From Calycina herbarum (Eukaryota; Ascomycota; Leotiomycetes; Helotiales; Pezizellaceae): a DNA stretch of 64,000 nt. This document shows positions 24,076-35,400 of this stretch, piece by piece. The position numbers and the translations under genes are program-made. Positions within the stretch are counted from its first letter, which is position 1. Each line of letters starts with the position of its first letter. The notes below the pieces were generated by a model that was not told the origin of the DNA, ran no database searches, and worked only from the letters and a program-made list of their open reading frames with translations. The stretch covers positions 62,001 to 126,000 of the forward strand of contig LLEY01000124.1 of NCBI GenBank assembly GCA_001414485.1, given 5' to 3'.

Positions 24076-24580
24076 CTTGATCGTTTGGTAGCGGAATAGG
24101 AAGAAGAGAGGGTTGTAGATAAGTCTAGTAGCGACAGCTTAGATAGTAACGGCGTGGAATGATTGATGTGAAATAAACCAGCTTGTGCTGATATTGTAGA
24201 AACTTTGGAATCTGAACACAAAATGGAGCAAATCACACGGATCATATATAATGAGGCTACAGAACTTGGGGAAACCGGGAACTAAATCTAAGCAGAGCCT
24301 CATTTGTGGTTTGACAAAACTCCTTTTAAATCATGCTGGCATTAGAGTCAACCATTGATAGGATGGTGTGGGCGGGAAATGCTGAATTGGTGGCACCTCA
24401 GACGTTATCAGGGTACAGGTATGCATGCAAAGATTGACCCGGAGAAGCATTGAGTGGAGCGCCCCTTCGGCAAACAGCAAACCCCTGACTCTATTGACCA
24501 ACCCTGTGTTGTTCTTAGAGTCGGGCTTGCCCATAATCCCAAGGAAGATTTTTCGGTGTAAGATCTGACATATGGCTGGT
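24076..24580. other. Intergenic, no clear gene
   Basis: Promoter side of the kinase gene and 3' flank of the CorA-like gene. A minus-strand frame at 24331-24648 (starts MSLMPDEAQEALKK) overlaps the end of the CorA-like gene in another phase; it could be an alternative C-terminus reached through an unplaced intron, but I see no good donor. Confidence 0.4.
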
Positions 24581-26559
24581 TCATTCGAGCGCTGGTTTTG
24601 TGCCAATTTCTTCAAAGCCTCCTGCGCCTCGTCTGGCATCAAACTCATGTCGGGACTTTTTTCGGGTTGTACTGACAGCCACAGATTCTAGATCTGGAGC
24701 GAATACTCTCCCACCCCCATCTGTAATTCTTTTTTCCCGGCCATGTTTCCAAGGCCAAAGAAGGAGTCGAGAAACTCGCGAAACGGCTCGGAGACTAAGA
24801 AGGTTGTAAAACAATGTCTTGATATGTTCCTTGTGCGTATTGGTTTCTCTTTGGCCTTTCATTGTACTGGACAAAGATATTCTCCACACAATGAAAGTCA
24901 GCACGGTTAGTGGGAAAGCTATAGCGATGAATAACCAGGCTTGGGATATGATGGAGAGGTTTCCCTGCTCGTCGACGTGCACTAACTGCGTGGAAAAAAA
25001 GTTCTGTTCTATTTAGTTATGAACTCTATGGGTAGGTATGTAACTTACAAGTACCACTGACATCGGTAAATAAATCAGAGTGATGATTGTCAGAATCTTT
25101 ACAGCTAAGTTGATTTTAGATCGTTTCCTAACGGTGTTGTAGGGAGGACCCTTACCTGTGGCATCTCGGGCACTCCTTTCCTGGCTAGATGTGAGTTAGA
25201 TGTTTCAGATTCTTCAATGCGTTGTGCTTACAGTTAACAACCTCATTTTACTGTTTTCATCCTTCGACTCTTGGACCAAGCCATTGAGTGATTGCGAGTT
25301 TTCATAATCGAGAATATTAGAGAGCTACATATTGTTAAATCACTTTACTATTTAAGGAAATTGAGCTTACCAAATGCGCGGTCCCTTGGACACGCCTATG
25401 AAGAACTTCTACATTTTTCAAATTCCCCTTGACCTCGTCCATTTGTTCCTCAAGCTCTTCGACGACACTTGGGCATATACAATCTCTGCACCTCTCAGAC
25501 AGGCAGTGAAGTTTACATTGTCGTTGCAACTTCAACAAGGTGCTGTGGAGAAATTCAAAAATCGTGACGAGATCGAGAACCTGGTCTTCGATCTTCTTAA
25601 GCTTTTGGCGATCGATGAACTTTACGGTGAAATCTTCCAGAGGGCTTAAGCATTCTTTTTGGCTCCTCACTTGTGACAAGGTAACAAGATCCGACTAGAA
25701 CGTGCCGAAGATTCATAAGTATGTTACACCAAGGTCTATGAAAAAGGAGAGGCTCACCTGCTTTTTTAAAATTGCTGTTAAATCTCTTATGTAGAAACGC
25801 CAGTTTTCGTGTAGAGCCGAGAGAATCAACCGATGGATATGAAATGGGTTTGGCTCTCCTTCCCCACTAACAAAATATCGCTGGACTTCAAGTTCAAGCC
25901 GCTTCTCTATAGTCTTGGATGGCGAAATGAGGCAAAAGGTTGATCTGTCAAGCGCATGGTCGTATTGCTGATATACTGCAGTCTGTCTAATCGACCATGG
26001 CTCAAAATCCGGATTGTTTGTAGGTCTCTGGTTTAGCTCAACATAGCAAAAACCGTAAGCAAGCTCTGTGACATGTTAGAAATTATATTTCTGAATAAGA
26101 GGAGCTTACCAAAATCTCCAAGCTTCAGACTAGGTCTTAGAAGGATAGGCATTGATTGATGGAACCGCAAAGGTGCGTGTCCATTCTCTGGATCTCGAGT
26201 TCGGAACCCAAAGGGGGACATGAAATCCCAAATGTTATCGAAAACATTGTAGGCTGAGATGATTTGTTGAAAGAGTCTCCGTGTGATTTTAAGTCGGGAG
26301 TGCGAATTCTTTCGGCTAATGTAGAGTATTTGAAAATCATCTTCGGATCGCTTCGAGAATGAGCTTTTAGACAGTGCTCTGTAAAGATGGGGAAACCTGC
26401 ATGAATTTTTTCAAGGTCTTCAAAATCTAATACTCTCTCTCTACAGGCGACTTTTCCCTTACAAGCTCTGATGACTTGCAGATCGCTTTTCTCTGACAAG
26501 GAGAAGGTTTTTAGACATTCTCTCTCAGATGCGGACATTTCTGGAGTAGGCTCCTCCAT
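24581..26559 (-). CDS. CorA-like membrane protein, reading frame broken once
   Basis: Exons 26559-26110, 26065-25758, 25694-25371, 25324-25232, 25180-25156, 25104-25049 and 25003-24581 join in phase. The first exon needs one extra base at an A6 run (26406-26411) to pass from the N-terminal frame (RVLDFEDLEK) to the frame of the rest (ILYISRKNSHS, AYNVFDNIWDFMSPFG). With it the protein would be 559 residues. Features: PWSIRQTAVYQQYDHAL, a coiled-coil middle (VVEELEEQMDEVKGNL), then two C-terminal membrane spans, KILTIITLIYLPMSVVL and AWLFIAIAFPLTVLTFIVW. This is the fungal CorA-like plan. The Gly-Met-Asn selectivity motif after TM1 is absent (NFFSTQ), so magnesium transport is doubtful. The break may be a sequence error, a young pseudogene, or a wrongly read intron. 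Confidence 0.7.
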
Positions 26560-27919
26560 GTTGTTCAACTCATCTAGAGTTTCGGTTTCGTTCTCGGTCT
26601 TCGTAGCAGTCCTTGAGAGGTTTCAATTCATCAGCACCAAAGCAACAATGCTATTTTGTCATAAGATCACATTAATGTATCCTTGATCTCAAAAAGCCCA
26701 CATAAATATGATGCCGTGTCGCTTGACAAACTCGGCCACCCTGAATTCAACCTCGGCGTTCGCCTTACCTATGCATCCGATTCGAATGGCGGGCTAGGGT
26801 TGTATGCACGAGAACACCGATTCAACCGCCTGCATGAACGATATTTTTTAGCTGCGCGATAAACACCGGCGATTATGATTCGTGGGGCTGTGAGCCAGCT
26901 GACTCGCACCCTCTCGTCAGTCTTACGAGAGAAGATTTCCAGGTTGAAATACCGATCCCCATATGGTGTGGTGTGTCGGGTAAGCTTCTTAAAGACCGAG
27001 TAAACTTCAGACACGCTCTCTAAGAGCATCGTCGCCATCGGATGTCTTCCCGTGCTGGTGGTGGCAACGCTTGGGGGTGATGCAGCCCACGTTCGACAGC
27101 CCTACCTACGTGGCAACCTCACTGCGATGCTCATGCTCACCGCGCAAATCCTTTCTCTTGCTCGTATTCAGCGATGACCCCCTCCCAATTGTTGTTGAAA
27201 TGGCCGAGTCCTGAATAACGATAGCATAGGTATTCTGGCAATTATGGCCCACCAGCAAGTCCTCGAAGGTCGCTACATCGATCCGAGGAGACTGAAAATT
27301 CTTCTGGATAGACTGTTCGGGATGAGAAACTATGGGGTGCGTGTAAGTACCTAGTGCCACAGTGAGAATTACCACCTTCAAACAACGCCACCTACTGCCT
27401 GAAATGGTGATTTAAGCCGGCGAGGCAACGACGCTAACGTATCTCTTATAGTTGCAATTGAATTGCTGGATTCTGACGATTCCCCAAGAGCTCACCGAGG
27501 TCCGTCATCATTATTGGTCCTCCAATTGCCAAACTGAACCATTTTAGGAGCAGATCGAAAGTTGCTATCAAGATTGAAGTAGCGTTGGCGACGTCCATGG
27601 CACACGAGCGATAATTTGGAACGAAACAGATAGGGTGGCATCGAAGCTTGATAAAAGGGGTAGAGGATAGTGATGTCTCCAAAAGACCAGCACGAGATTG
27701 CTTATATTCTCTAGCACTCTTCACAGTTCGCGATAGAGTGTGGAAAGTCAACACCAGCCACACCAGGCCTTATCACAGCCAACAACACCACCACCTCAAT
27801 CACAATTTCTTACATACATATATGCTACTTTGAATTTCTGGTCGTGTGAGATACGATGGATTGATATCCGCCTTCTCCGCGATTTCGAGAGTGTAACATT
27901 CATTCCCCGCGGCAAATCA
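26560..27919. other. Gene-poor stretch with one weak candidate
   Basis: Apart from the candidate at 26769-27381, I see only short frames (27446-27763 minus, 27740-28027 plus) without motifs. Composition is normal, with no RIP-like bias. Confidence 0.4.
26769..27381 (-). other. Weak candidate coding segment
   Basis: Two minus-strand frames (27381-27109 and about 27054-26769) can be joined by a GT-AG intron of about 54 bases, giving a continuous frame through EHRSEVATTGRHPMATM. No start in good context and no known domain are seen. It may be a remnant. Confidence 0.2.
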
Positions 27920-29480
27920 GTTTCGAGCCATCTACGGCTAACATATATCATGGCAAATGAGGATCACAAGACCAAAGACAAAACCAACCGATCTTTTCGC
28001 TTACGGGAGTTCTGTATCCATTTTTGAATTTTGAACGCATCTCCAGACAACTGACTCAGATTGAGAACCCTCTGGAACGGTGCATTCACTACCTTTGTCC
28101 GCGGAAGTCGAGCCACTTTCTTGCTAAAAATGGACGAGCTCTTCCCAATTCAAATGATAAATTCGAGGAAATCGCAAGCCAGACTCCAGAAATCGTATTA
28201 CCGCGTTATCACTTTGCGAACTTGTTTCTCCGAGGGCTCGTGTCGGTGTTCCATTGATTTTCTCTGAGCAATCAGAGATCTTGCGAATCGCGGATGGTGA
28301 CCAGTAAAGCCAAACTCAGCGATACCTGAACCGGTCGATTTTTCAGTGATAGTAGGATAGCTTCCTTCTTGGTTGTCTTCATCGATATTTGGTAGCAATC
28401 CATGTTCGTGTGATTCTCTTCTAAAGCAGAAGCAATTACTTTGCGCTCATGAATCTTTCAACAGCCCCAAGCAAGGATTTCACTAAAATTGCCGTAGGAT
28501 TGGTTTGGTATGTAGATATAACACAAAATATCATCGCATGCAGCGAAATTTGCAAAGAAAGCAGAAGAAATTTGGATGTCGTCCATTATTGAAATATTTC
28601 AGCACTGTTGCCTCTGATATTTTTTGCTTTTTGATTGCATCTTTTCCAATGCAAATTTATGGTTAGAATTCTAGTAGAGTTAGTGCTATTCCCACTGGAA
28701 GAGGGTATGTGATCTCATACCTTTGCTCTTTTATCTTTCTCAACCCTCCGATGAGCAAATTGGATAGTAACCTTAAATCCTATCCCAAATCCAATTTCGC
28801 AACCTTGTCGATACTTTTTTCGTCCGTAATGATGGTAACAATCAAACAGGAGCCTCCAGATAGCATTGTTCACGAGAGAATTGGACCACGCTCCACGAAT
28901 CCCAATCTATCATACATTTCAGTGGCTTAAGCACATTCAACCCTCTGCACAATTTGTATGTTCCCGAGATGTTTGTTTTGTCGGACCGCTGGAAAGGAAG
29001 ATCTTGATCTCCAATGTTTTCATTGAGGAAATCGTAGATGAGATGTCCCTTTCCCAGTGAAACCAGAATTGCGAAGAGCCTCACTGCTTTACTCCGAATT
29101 TTGATAGCTATCATCAGCCGATATCCTTCCTCCATATCAGCTTGGTGACGGCCGAGTTCGACATATATGGATAAAATTGTGATGACGCGCTTCAACACAT
29201 TAAGTGGCACAAAAAACCGATCGCTATTTTCTGGCCATTCTATGCGATGTTCAAAAAGCTGCTGTCGAAGGTTCGTTGTTGAAGATATTTCCAGGAAGCC
29301 GACACCTTGTAGGAATTTGGCAAAAGATTGTGTTGTGTTGTGACGGTTTTCGCGTATTTTTGAACGAAGCGGCCTATTTAGGTCGCGAGAATCTGGAGTT
29401 GGAAAGGATCCTATGCGGATAGGTGAAATGCATACACTCTGGTCGAATGCATTCTTGATCCCTTCTGTATACTGCAAGAC
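27920..29480 (-). pseudogene. Decayed protein kinase, paralogue of the gene at 22301-24075
   Basis: The N-terminal part (29477-28842) is open and aligns with the intact kinase: NSDRFFVPLNVL against DSDRYFIPTNII, and DQDLPFQRSDK against DTNLPLCKGRYG. It stops after YLEAPV, where the intact gene has SVQAPVFL and runs on into the Gly loop. Further on, kinase pieces reappear in other frames: HEHGLLPNI where HGDIKPEN is expected, IAEFGFTGHH for the DFG segment (near 28309-28320), and, past an in-frame stop at 28198, YDFWSLACDFLEFI for YDIWSLGCTFLEFL. Catalytic Asp and DFG Asp are lost and several stops and frame changes intervene, so it cannot be an active kinase. Unlike the block to its right it is not AT-biased, so decay is not by RIP. 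Confidence 0.8.
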
Positions 29481-30890
29481 GCCCCAAGAAACCGAACGAG
29501 GGGGAGGACGCTACGACAAACAATCAGCGAACGAACGAACGAATGAAAAAAAGAAAAATGGGTACTAGCATGCGCTGCCGCATTAATTTGATCGAAGCAC
29601 TTGAACTGGCCCTTTCCCCGCATTGTCGAAAGGCCTCGGCTTAGGCTCATGTTACCAAATCAACTTGGCTGCAAAGCTCAAGTATTACGATGCGCTGAAG
29701 GAATAATGAACGAAAAGCACGCGATTAAATAGATCGAACCATTGAGAAATTCGTGCTTTGGCAAATAGACAGGGAAAGCCTCCCCATGGTTTAGGAAAGG
29801 CAGACACGCGAGGCATTTGAAGAAAGGGCTGCGTTTGTCCCAACAGACATGGTAGGTAACCCGCGAATTTCCCCCAACATTTAAGAATGTGATATCCGAG
29901 TGTTGTAAATCTTAAGGTCTTATCATTTTCTTGTCGTGTTAGCAAAACAATACATAGAAAGGCGAGAGGGGAGATGGTGCGACATTAAGTACGTCAATTC
30001 AGGGAGGGATATATCTCGCTATGATGGTAGCTTGAGACCAGCTGGGTACGTTTTCTAGCCGCAGCGTTAGCACATTACTAAAAGAATTTTGTCCTCAGTG
30101 AAGATATTTATTCAGCACAGTTGGTTTCTCATCGTCGGGGAGCCCTCGAAGTCCACAATATATAGTAGAAGGAAGCCATATTCATTGGTAGAATGTGCAG
30201 TATAGTGAGCGTTGATGACGGGCAACTTGAATGGTAACATTTTTGCGAGGCTCCGTAAGGCACCAGGCATGGCATTCTCAAAGGCTAACCCGGAGAGTGC
30301 AAGTTACTTGTACCTCATTGAATCCATGGACCTGGGGCTTGACAGGTGGGGGGATTTTCATTGAACAATAGTTCTTTCATGAGAACAAAAATCACCCGAC
30401 GGAGGAATGTTCGTGGCACGTGACCACACACCGCCGATACTTATCTCAGTAAACTCAGACGCCAGTTTTATTGGCTTTTGGTTCCACCCCTGCCCCGCCC
30501 CATCTATCCCCCTTCTCCACCAATCATATCCCCCGATCCCAAAAAGCCGTTCTAGTGTAACTGCACGAACCGGACACTACTATGGAAGAGGCATACGGGA
30601 GTGCGTTCGAATAGAATTGCATGTACGGATACTAGGCTCTGATACGAAGGAAAAGACCAAATTAGCCTTCCCTCAAGCGAGAGTGAGGGCATCTATATAC
30701 AAGAGGGCCGGACAATAACAAAAGTCCGTACCGATCCGGCTCTGACAATCCCGAAACCAAAACTGTACCGTAATCCTGTTCCGTGCCCTCGGTATCCACC
30801 GTTCCGTAACCATCTGTGCCGTACCATACTCGGCATGTATTCTTGGCTGTTCCGATGGCTCGGCAATTCCATCAATAGCTGGCTATCACA
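29481..30890. other. Gene-free border strip before the repeat island
   Basis: No supported gene. Composition is still normal. Frames at 29685-29945 (minus) and 30407-30718 (plus) lack motifs. An E-box-like gcacgtgac lies near 30417, and 30720-30870 is unusually rich in ccgta/ccgtt words. Composition changes abruptly at about 30890. Confidence 0.5.
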
Positions 30891-31315
30891 TCTAGCGTCT
30901 CAGAGACTTTAGTAATTTTTTTAGTAAGAGCGACAACTATAGCTTAAAATAAGACCTTATTTCTAACCCCTCTACTTTCTCTACTAATAACACTCTATTA
31001 AGCTTATTATATACTTTTTAAATAGAATATAAGAAGGTCTTTCTAGTTAACTATATACGAGTTTAATAGCTCTTAAATTAGTTATAATATACTCTTATAA
31101 AGTAGAGTATAAAGTAAGGCGAAGATATCGGATTTAAAACTCTTCTTACTTTACTATACTATACTTCTTAATATCTTCTCTATTAACACCTTTATAAAGC
31201 CTAGTTTTTAGTATACTATAAAGCTAGAGTAGAGCTTTCTTTTAAGCTTATAATTGTCTTAATAGCTCTTAAAACAAGCTCGATACACTTGTTTTTATAT
31301 AGAAAGAGAAGGAAG
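30891..31315. repeat. RIP-mutated remnant left of element A
   Basis: AT-rich sequence without recognisable coding relics, forming the left insertion flank of element A. It ends with ATATT, the target-site copy at 31316-31320. Confidence 0.5.
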
Positions 31316-31320
31316 ATATT

Positions 31321-31784
31321 TATAACGAAACTTAAACGAACTAAACAAAGATAACTAAGTCTTGAAGGTTAGTATATAAGTAAGAAGTACAGATGCGCTA
31401 GGTTGTTTACTTAGAAGTAAACTCGTTACTTATATTAAAGATATTAAATAAGATAATAAGATTAATAACTAAAGTTAAGTACGAAGCTCCTATCTAATAG
31501 CAGACGTGCTAGTCTTATATAGAACCTTTATTTCTAAGTACATCGCTTACATCGCTCGCGTCGCTCGTATCGCTTACGATTAAGACGATTAGAGTAATAT
31601 AGGCGATCACGTTATATAACTATACGTGACTTCTAATAATACTATAATAGTAAGATCTTAAAATCTCTAAATATTCTTTATATTACTAATTTCCTTCTAT
31701 ATTACCTTCTATTCCTAGATATTATACCTTATTCTATTAGAACGCTATCTAGACTACTTACTATATATATCGTAGTTTATAACA
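31321..31784 (-). repeat. Element A LTR (3' LTR with respect to pol)
   Basis: 464 bp, over 80% alike by eye to 38180-38634 and 59902-60364. Carries more C-to-T and G-to-A changes than its partner: gatcacgttatataactata here against gatcacgtcacatgaccg there. Confidence 0.88.
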
Positions 31785-31929
31785 CTATCCCCTTCTTAGA
31801 CTAGCGTGTCTCTACGCTTAAGTATAGTCTAAGAAAATATCGTTAAGAGGCTAGCAGCCTCTCTAGTTCCTATTATATCGTTAACACCTCTTCTAAAAGA
31901 TAAGCTTAAATAATATAGAACTCTTAACG

Positions 31930-32490
31930 CTCTTTAAATCGAACGTTTAAGATATAAAATAATTCCTTATACTTATTATATAAATACGAAAACTAGTTAT
32001 TAATACGTTAGTATTCCTAGTAGTTCTAAGTACTCTAAGTATACTAGGAAGAGTAAATCTTACGATATTAAATTATAAAACCGAATACTCTTAATTTTTA
32101 AGTAGGAATCTATTAATACCTAGAAGCAGCAGTTATAATAGAAGGAAGAGACAGCTTATAAGATTTAAGAAGAAGCTATATAGAAGATCCTCTACCTACG
32201 AAAACAATAACGCTTCCTTATAAAGCAGGAGTAAGAGATGCTCCGTCGTAGTCTTACTAACTTATAAGAGCTTAATAAAGCTAATAAGAAAGAAAGAGTA
32301 GAGAAGGAGAAAGAAGAGAGGGAATTAGAGATCGCCTAGCTAGCAGCCTCTTCTTCTTCTACTAACCCTGCTTTTATTACTAAGCTAACCTTTGATTTAG
32401 CTTTCTTTAAAGCTTTCTCTTCTAACTATAAGATGTAGGTAACCCTAGGTTTTAGTAGTAGAACTTCTAAAGTTCCTCTAAGCAATAGTT
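31930..32490 (+). other. Coding-like frame antisense to pol in element A
   Basis: On the strand opposite pol, between the chromodomain end and the 3' LTR, a frame reads as a charged, coiled-coil-like protein interrupted by TAG/TAA (KEKEERELEIA, EELNKAN-like pieces), then Ser-rich and Phe-rich text. The same frame is kept in element C. It resembles, from memory, a class of hypothetical coiled-coil proteins found in fungal repeats; no function is known. Confidence 0.45.
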
Positions 32491-32499
32491 AAGATTACT

Positions 32500-35400
32500 T
32501 TTTAGCTCCTAAGTGTTTTTTAAGTATAGATAATCTAACTATTTAATTAAGTACTTAACCTATCCTTTAACTAGTTTATAGTTAAGAATCCTCTTAACTT
32601 CGTACTCTATGTTTAAGTTTACTAGTTGAATTTCTATAATTAGAGCTAGTAGTGCTCCTAGTAGTACTAGTTTAAGTAGGGATATATAGAATACTAGGTA
32701 GATGTTTATTATCTTTAGTAGTATTAGTTTATAATTTAAAGGTCTCTTAACTTATTTAATTTTAAATAGTCTAAGTTTTTTATAATCTAGTTTATTACTT
32801 AGTCTTTTTATATTAATATTCTTTTATACTAAGTAGACTTTATCTCTCTCTTTTAGTATTAGCTTCTAACTACGTCGTTTATTATAGTAGTATATGTTTC
32901 TTTTAGCTACGAACTATAAATCCTTTATAAGTTCCTTATATAGACTTTTAATTTTTAAGACTTAAATATAAGTAAGTTAGTTATTAATAGTTATAGATAG
33001 TAGTTCTTAATATACTAATAATTTATATCTAAAGTTAGTATAGAATAGTATAATAAGTATTATTTCTATTACTAAACTATTATAAGTAAACTATACTAAG
33101 AGTAGCAGTTCTACCTAGTTGTCTTACTAGTAGTTTATATAATAATAAAGGTATGTTTTAACTACTTAATTTATCTGTTTATTTCCTTTATTTATTTAAG
33201 AGTAAAAAGCTATAAAGAGCTTCCTTTTTATATCTAATCGTTCTATAAGAGTAATCTAAAATTTTAAGGTAAAAAGCTTATCTCTATTTAAGAGTATCTC
33301 TTTAGGTAGTCTATATCTTAAGACTACTTCTCTAAGGAATATAAATACTAATTCCTTAGCTATACTTAACTCTATATATACTACTAAAATTATATATTTC
33401 ATAAGTTATTCTATAATAACTAAGATTAAGTTATACTTAACTCTTATTATTAGATCTTTAGATTTTAGTAATTTAATAATAAAATCTATAAATATTAATT
33501 TCTAAGGTATTTATAGTATTAGAGTAGTATTTATCTATTTATAAGGAGTATAGTAGGAAGCCTTATTCTTAATATAGGTATTATATTCTACTATTACTTC
33601 TTTAACTATCGTAGATAACTGATTAATATAGTAGTATTATCTTATCTTCTAGAGAGTTCTACGAATTCCTTAATAGCTATAAGTAGATATAGTATAGTAT
33701 TCTTATATAAATTCTTTTATATACGAGCTAGGGACTTATAATTTCCCTTTTATATACTAGTTATAACCTTTATATATATTCTAAATTTTATTTATCTAGA
33801 TATTATTTATTACTACTATTTTATATATAATAGGTACTAAGTCTCTATTCTTAAGAGTTTTTAAGATTATAATCTTCTTATACTCTTTATTCCTCTTATA
33901 TCTAGGTTTCTAGCTAAGAGTATTAGCTTAAGTATTTAACATTCTCTTTATATATTAAATAATAATATTAAATCCTTCTAATATCTCTAACTATCTAGCT
34001 AAACGTCTTATTATAAGTTCTTTAGTTATTATAAACGTTCTAAGGTTTTGATAATTAGATAAAACTGTAACTAGGTGTTTTACTAGCTATAAATAAATTC
34101 TCTAGTATTCTAAAGCTAATACTATAATAAGTAGTTCCTTATTAAAGATACTATAGTTTTATTATACTAGATTAAATATTTTAGAATAATATATAATAGG
34201 TATAAGTTTTCCTTTATTATTTAGTTATAAGTAAATCGTATCTATAGATATATCTAAGACGTCTGTTTTAATTATACTTAGTTTTTCTATATTAAAGTCA
34301 TATAGAATAGGTTTTTCTATAAACCTTACTTTAATCTTTTAAAAAGTGTCTTTAGCTTATTTATTCTAAATAAATTTAATAGCTTTCTTAACTAGTACTA
34401 TTATTAGTTTAGTAATCTTTATATAGTCTCTTATAAATAGATAGTAAAAGTTTATAAATCTAAAAAAGGACTATATATCTTTTATATTCTCTAGTAATTT
34501 CTAGTTTAAGATGTCTTAGATCTTTACTAGATCTATTTCTATTTTCTCTAAGCTAAATACCTATCTTAAGAAAAGTATCTAAGTTACTCTAAACTCGTAT
34601 TTCGAGAGTTTTAACTAAGAGTTTACTTTTATAAGTTATTATAAAACTTCTCTAATATATCTCTTATATTCTTCTTCTTTTTCTAAAAAGATTAGAATAT
34701 TATCTAGATAATAGATTACTATTACTCTTAAAAGATCTCTTAAAATATTATTATTTTATCTCTAATATATAGCTAGTATATTATAAAGTCTAAATAGTAT
34801 AACTATATATTTATAAAAGCTTGATAGTAAGGTAAATACTATCTTCTATTTATCTCTAGTTTTTATTTATATAAGTCTATAAGTGTTTTATTAATCTAAT
34901 TTCGTAAATCGTACTACCTTACTTAACTTATTCTATAAGTATTAGCTAGGTAGCAGCGGATAAGCGTCTTTAACTATAGCGTGATTTACTTCTTAGTAAT
35001 TAATATATACTCTCTTATCTAGGTTGTCTTTTTTCTTAATAATAAGTATATTTAAGGTAATTAGTAACTTAGATTTTCTAATATATCTCTTCTTAATACC
35101 TTCCTTTATATAACTTTCTATTCTTTATAAGCTTTTCTAGTTATATAACTGAAGCTTCTACTTTAAGAGGTAATAACCCTCTTTTAATTTAATCTTATAA
35201 TCTTATAAGTAATGTTCTAGTAAAGCTTATAAGTCTTCTAGGTTTTTGAATAAAGCCTTAAATTCTCTGTACTATATAGGTATTTTGTTATTAGCTTTCT
35301 TACTAACCTATAAAAGACCCTAGACGAGGTGTTCTAGTGTATTAGAAGAGGTAGTACTAACCTTGTTCTAGCTTTAAAGTTATAAACGCGAACTCTTATA

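Noticed and set aside
27446..27763. Minus-strand frame with MDVANATSILIATFDLLLKW resembling the N-terminus of fungal STAND proteins
   Set aside because: The likeness is limited to about 20 residues and no downstream domain follows in any frame.
30720..30870. Run of ccgta/ccgtt words before the island border, looking like a satellite
   Set aside because: No fixed period or unit could be aligned; only similar short words recur.
1..30890. A secondary-metabolite gene cluster around the enoyl-reductase-like gene, monooxygenase and tyrosinase
   Set aside because: No polyketide synthase, peptide synthetase or terpene cyclase is present, and the enzymes are separated by unrelated genes.
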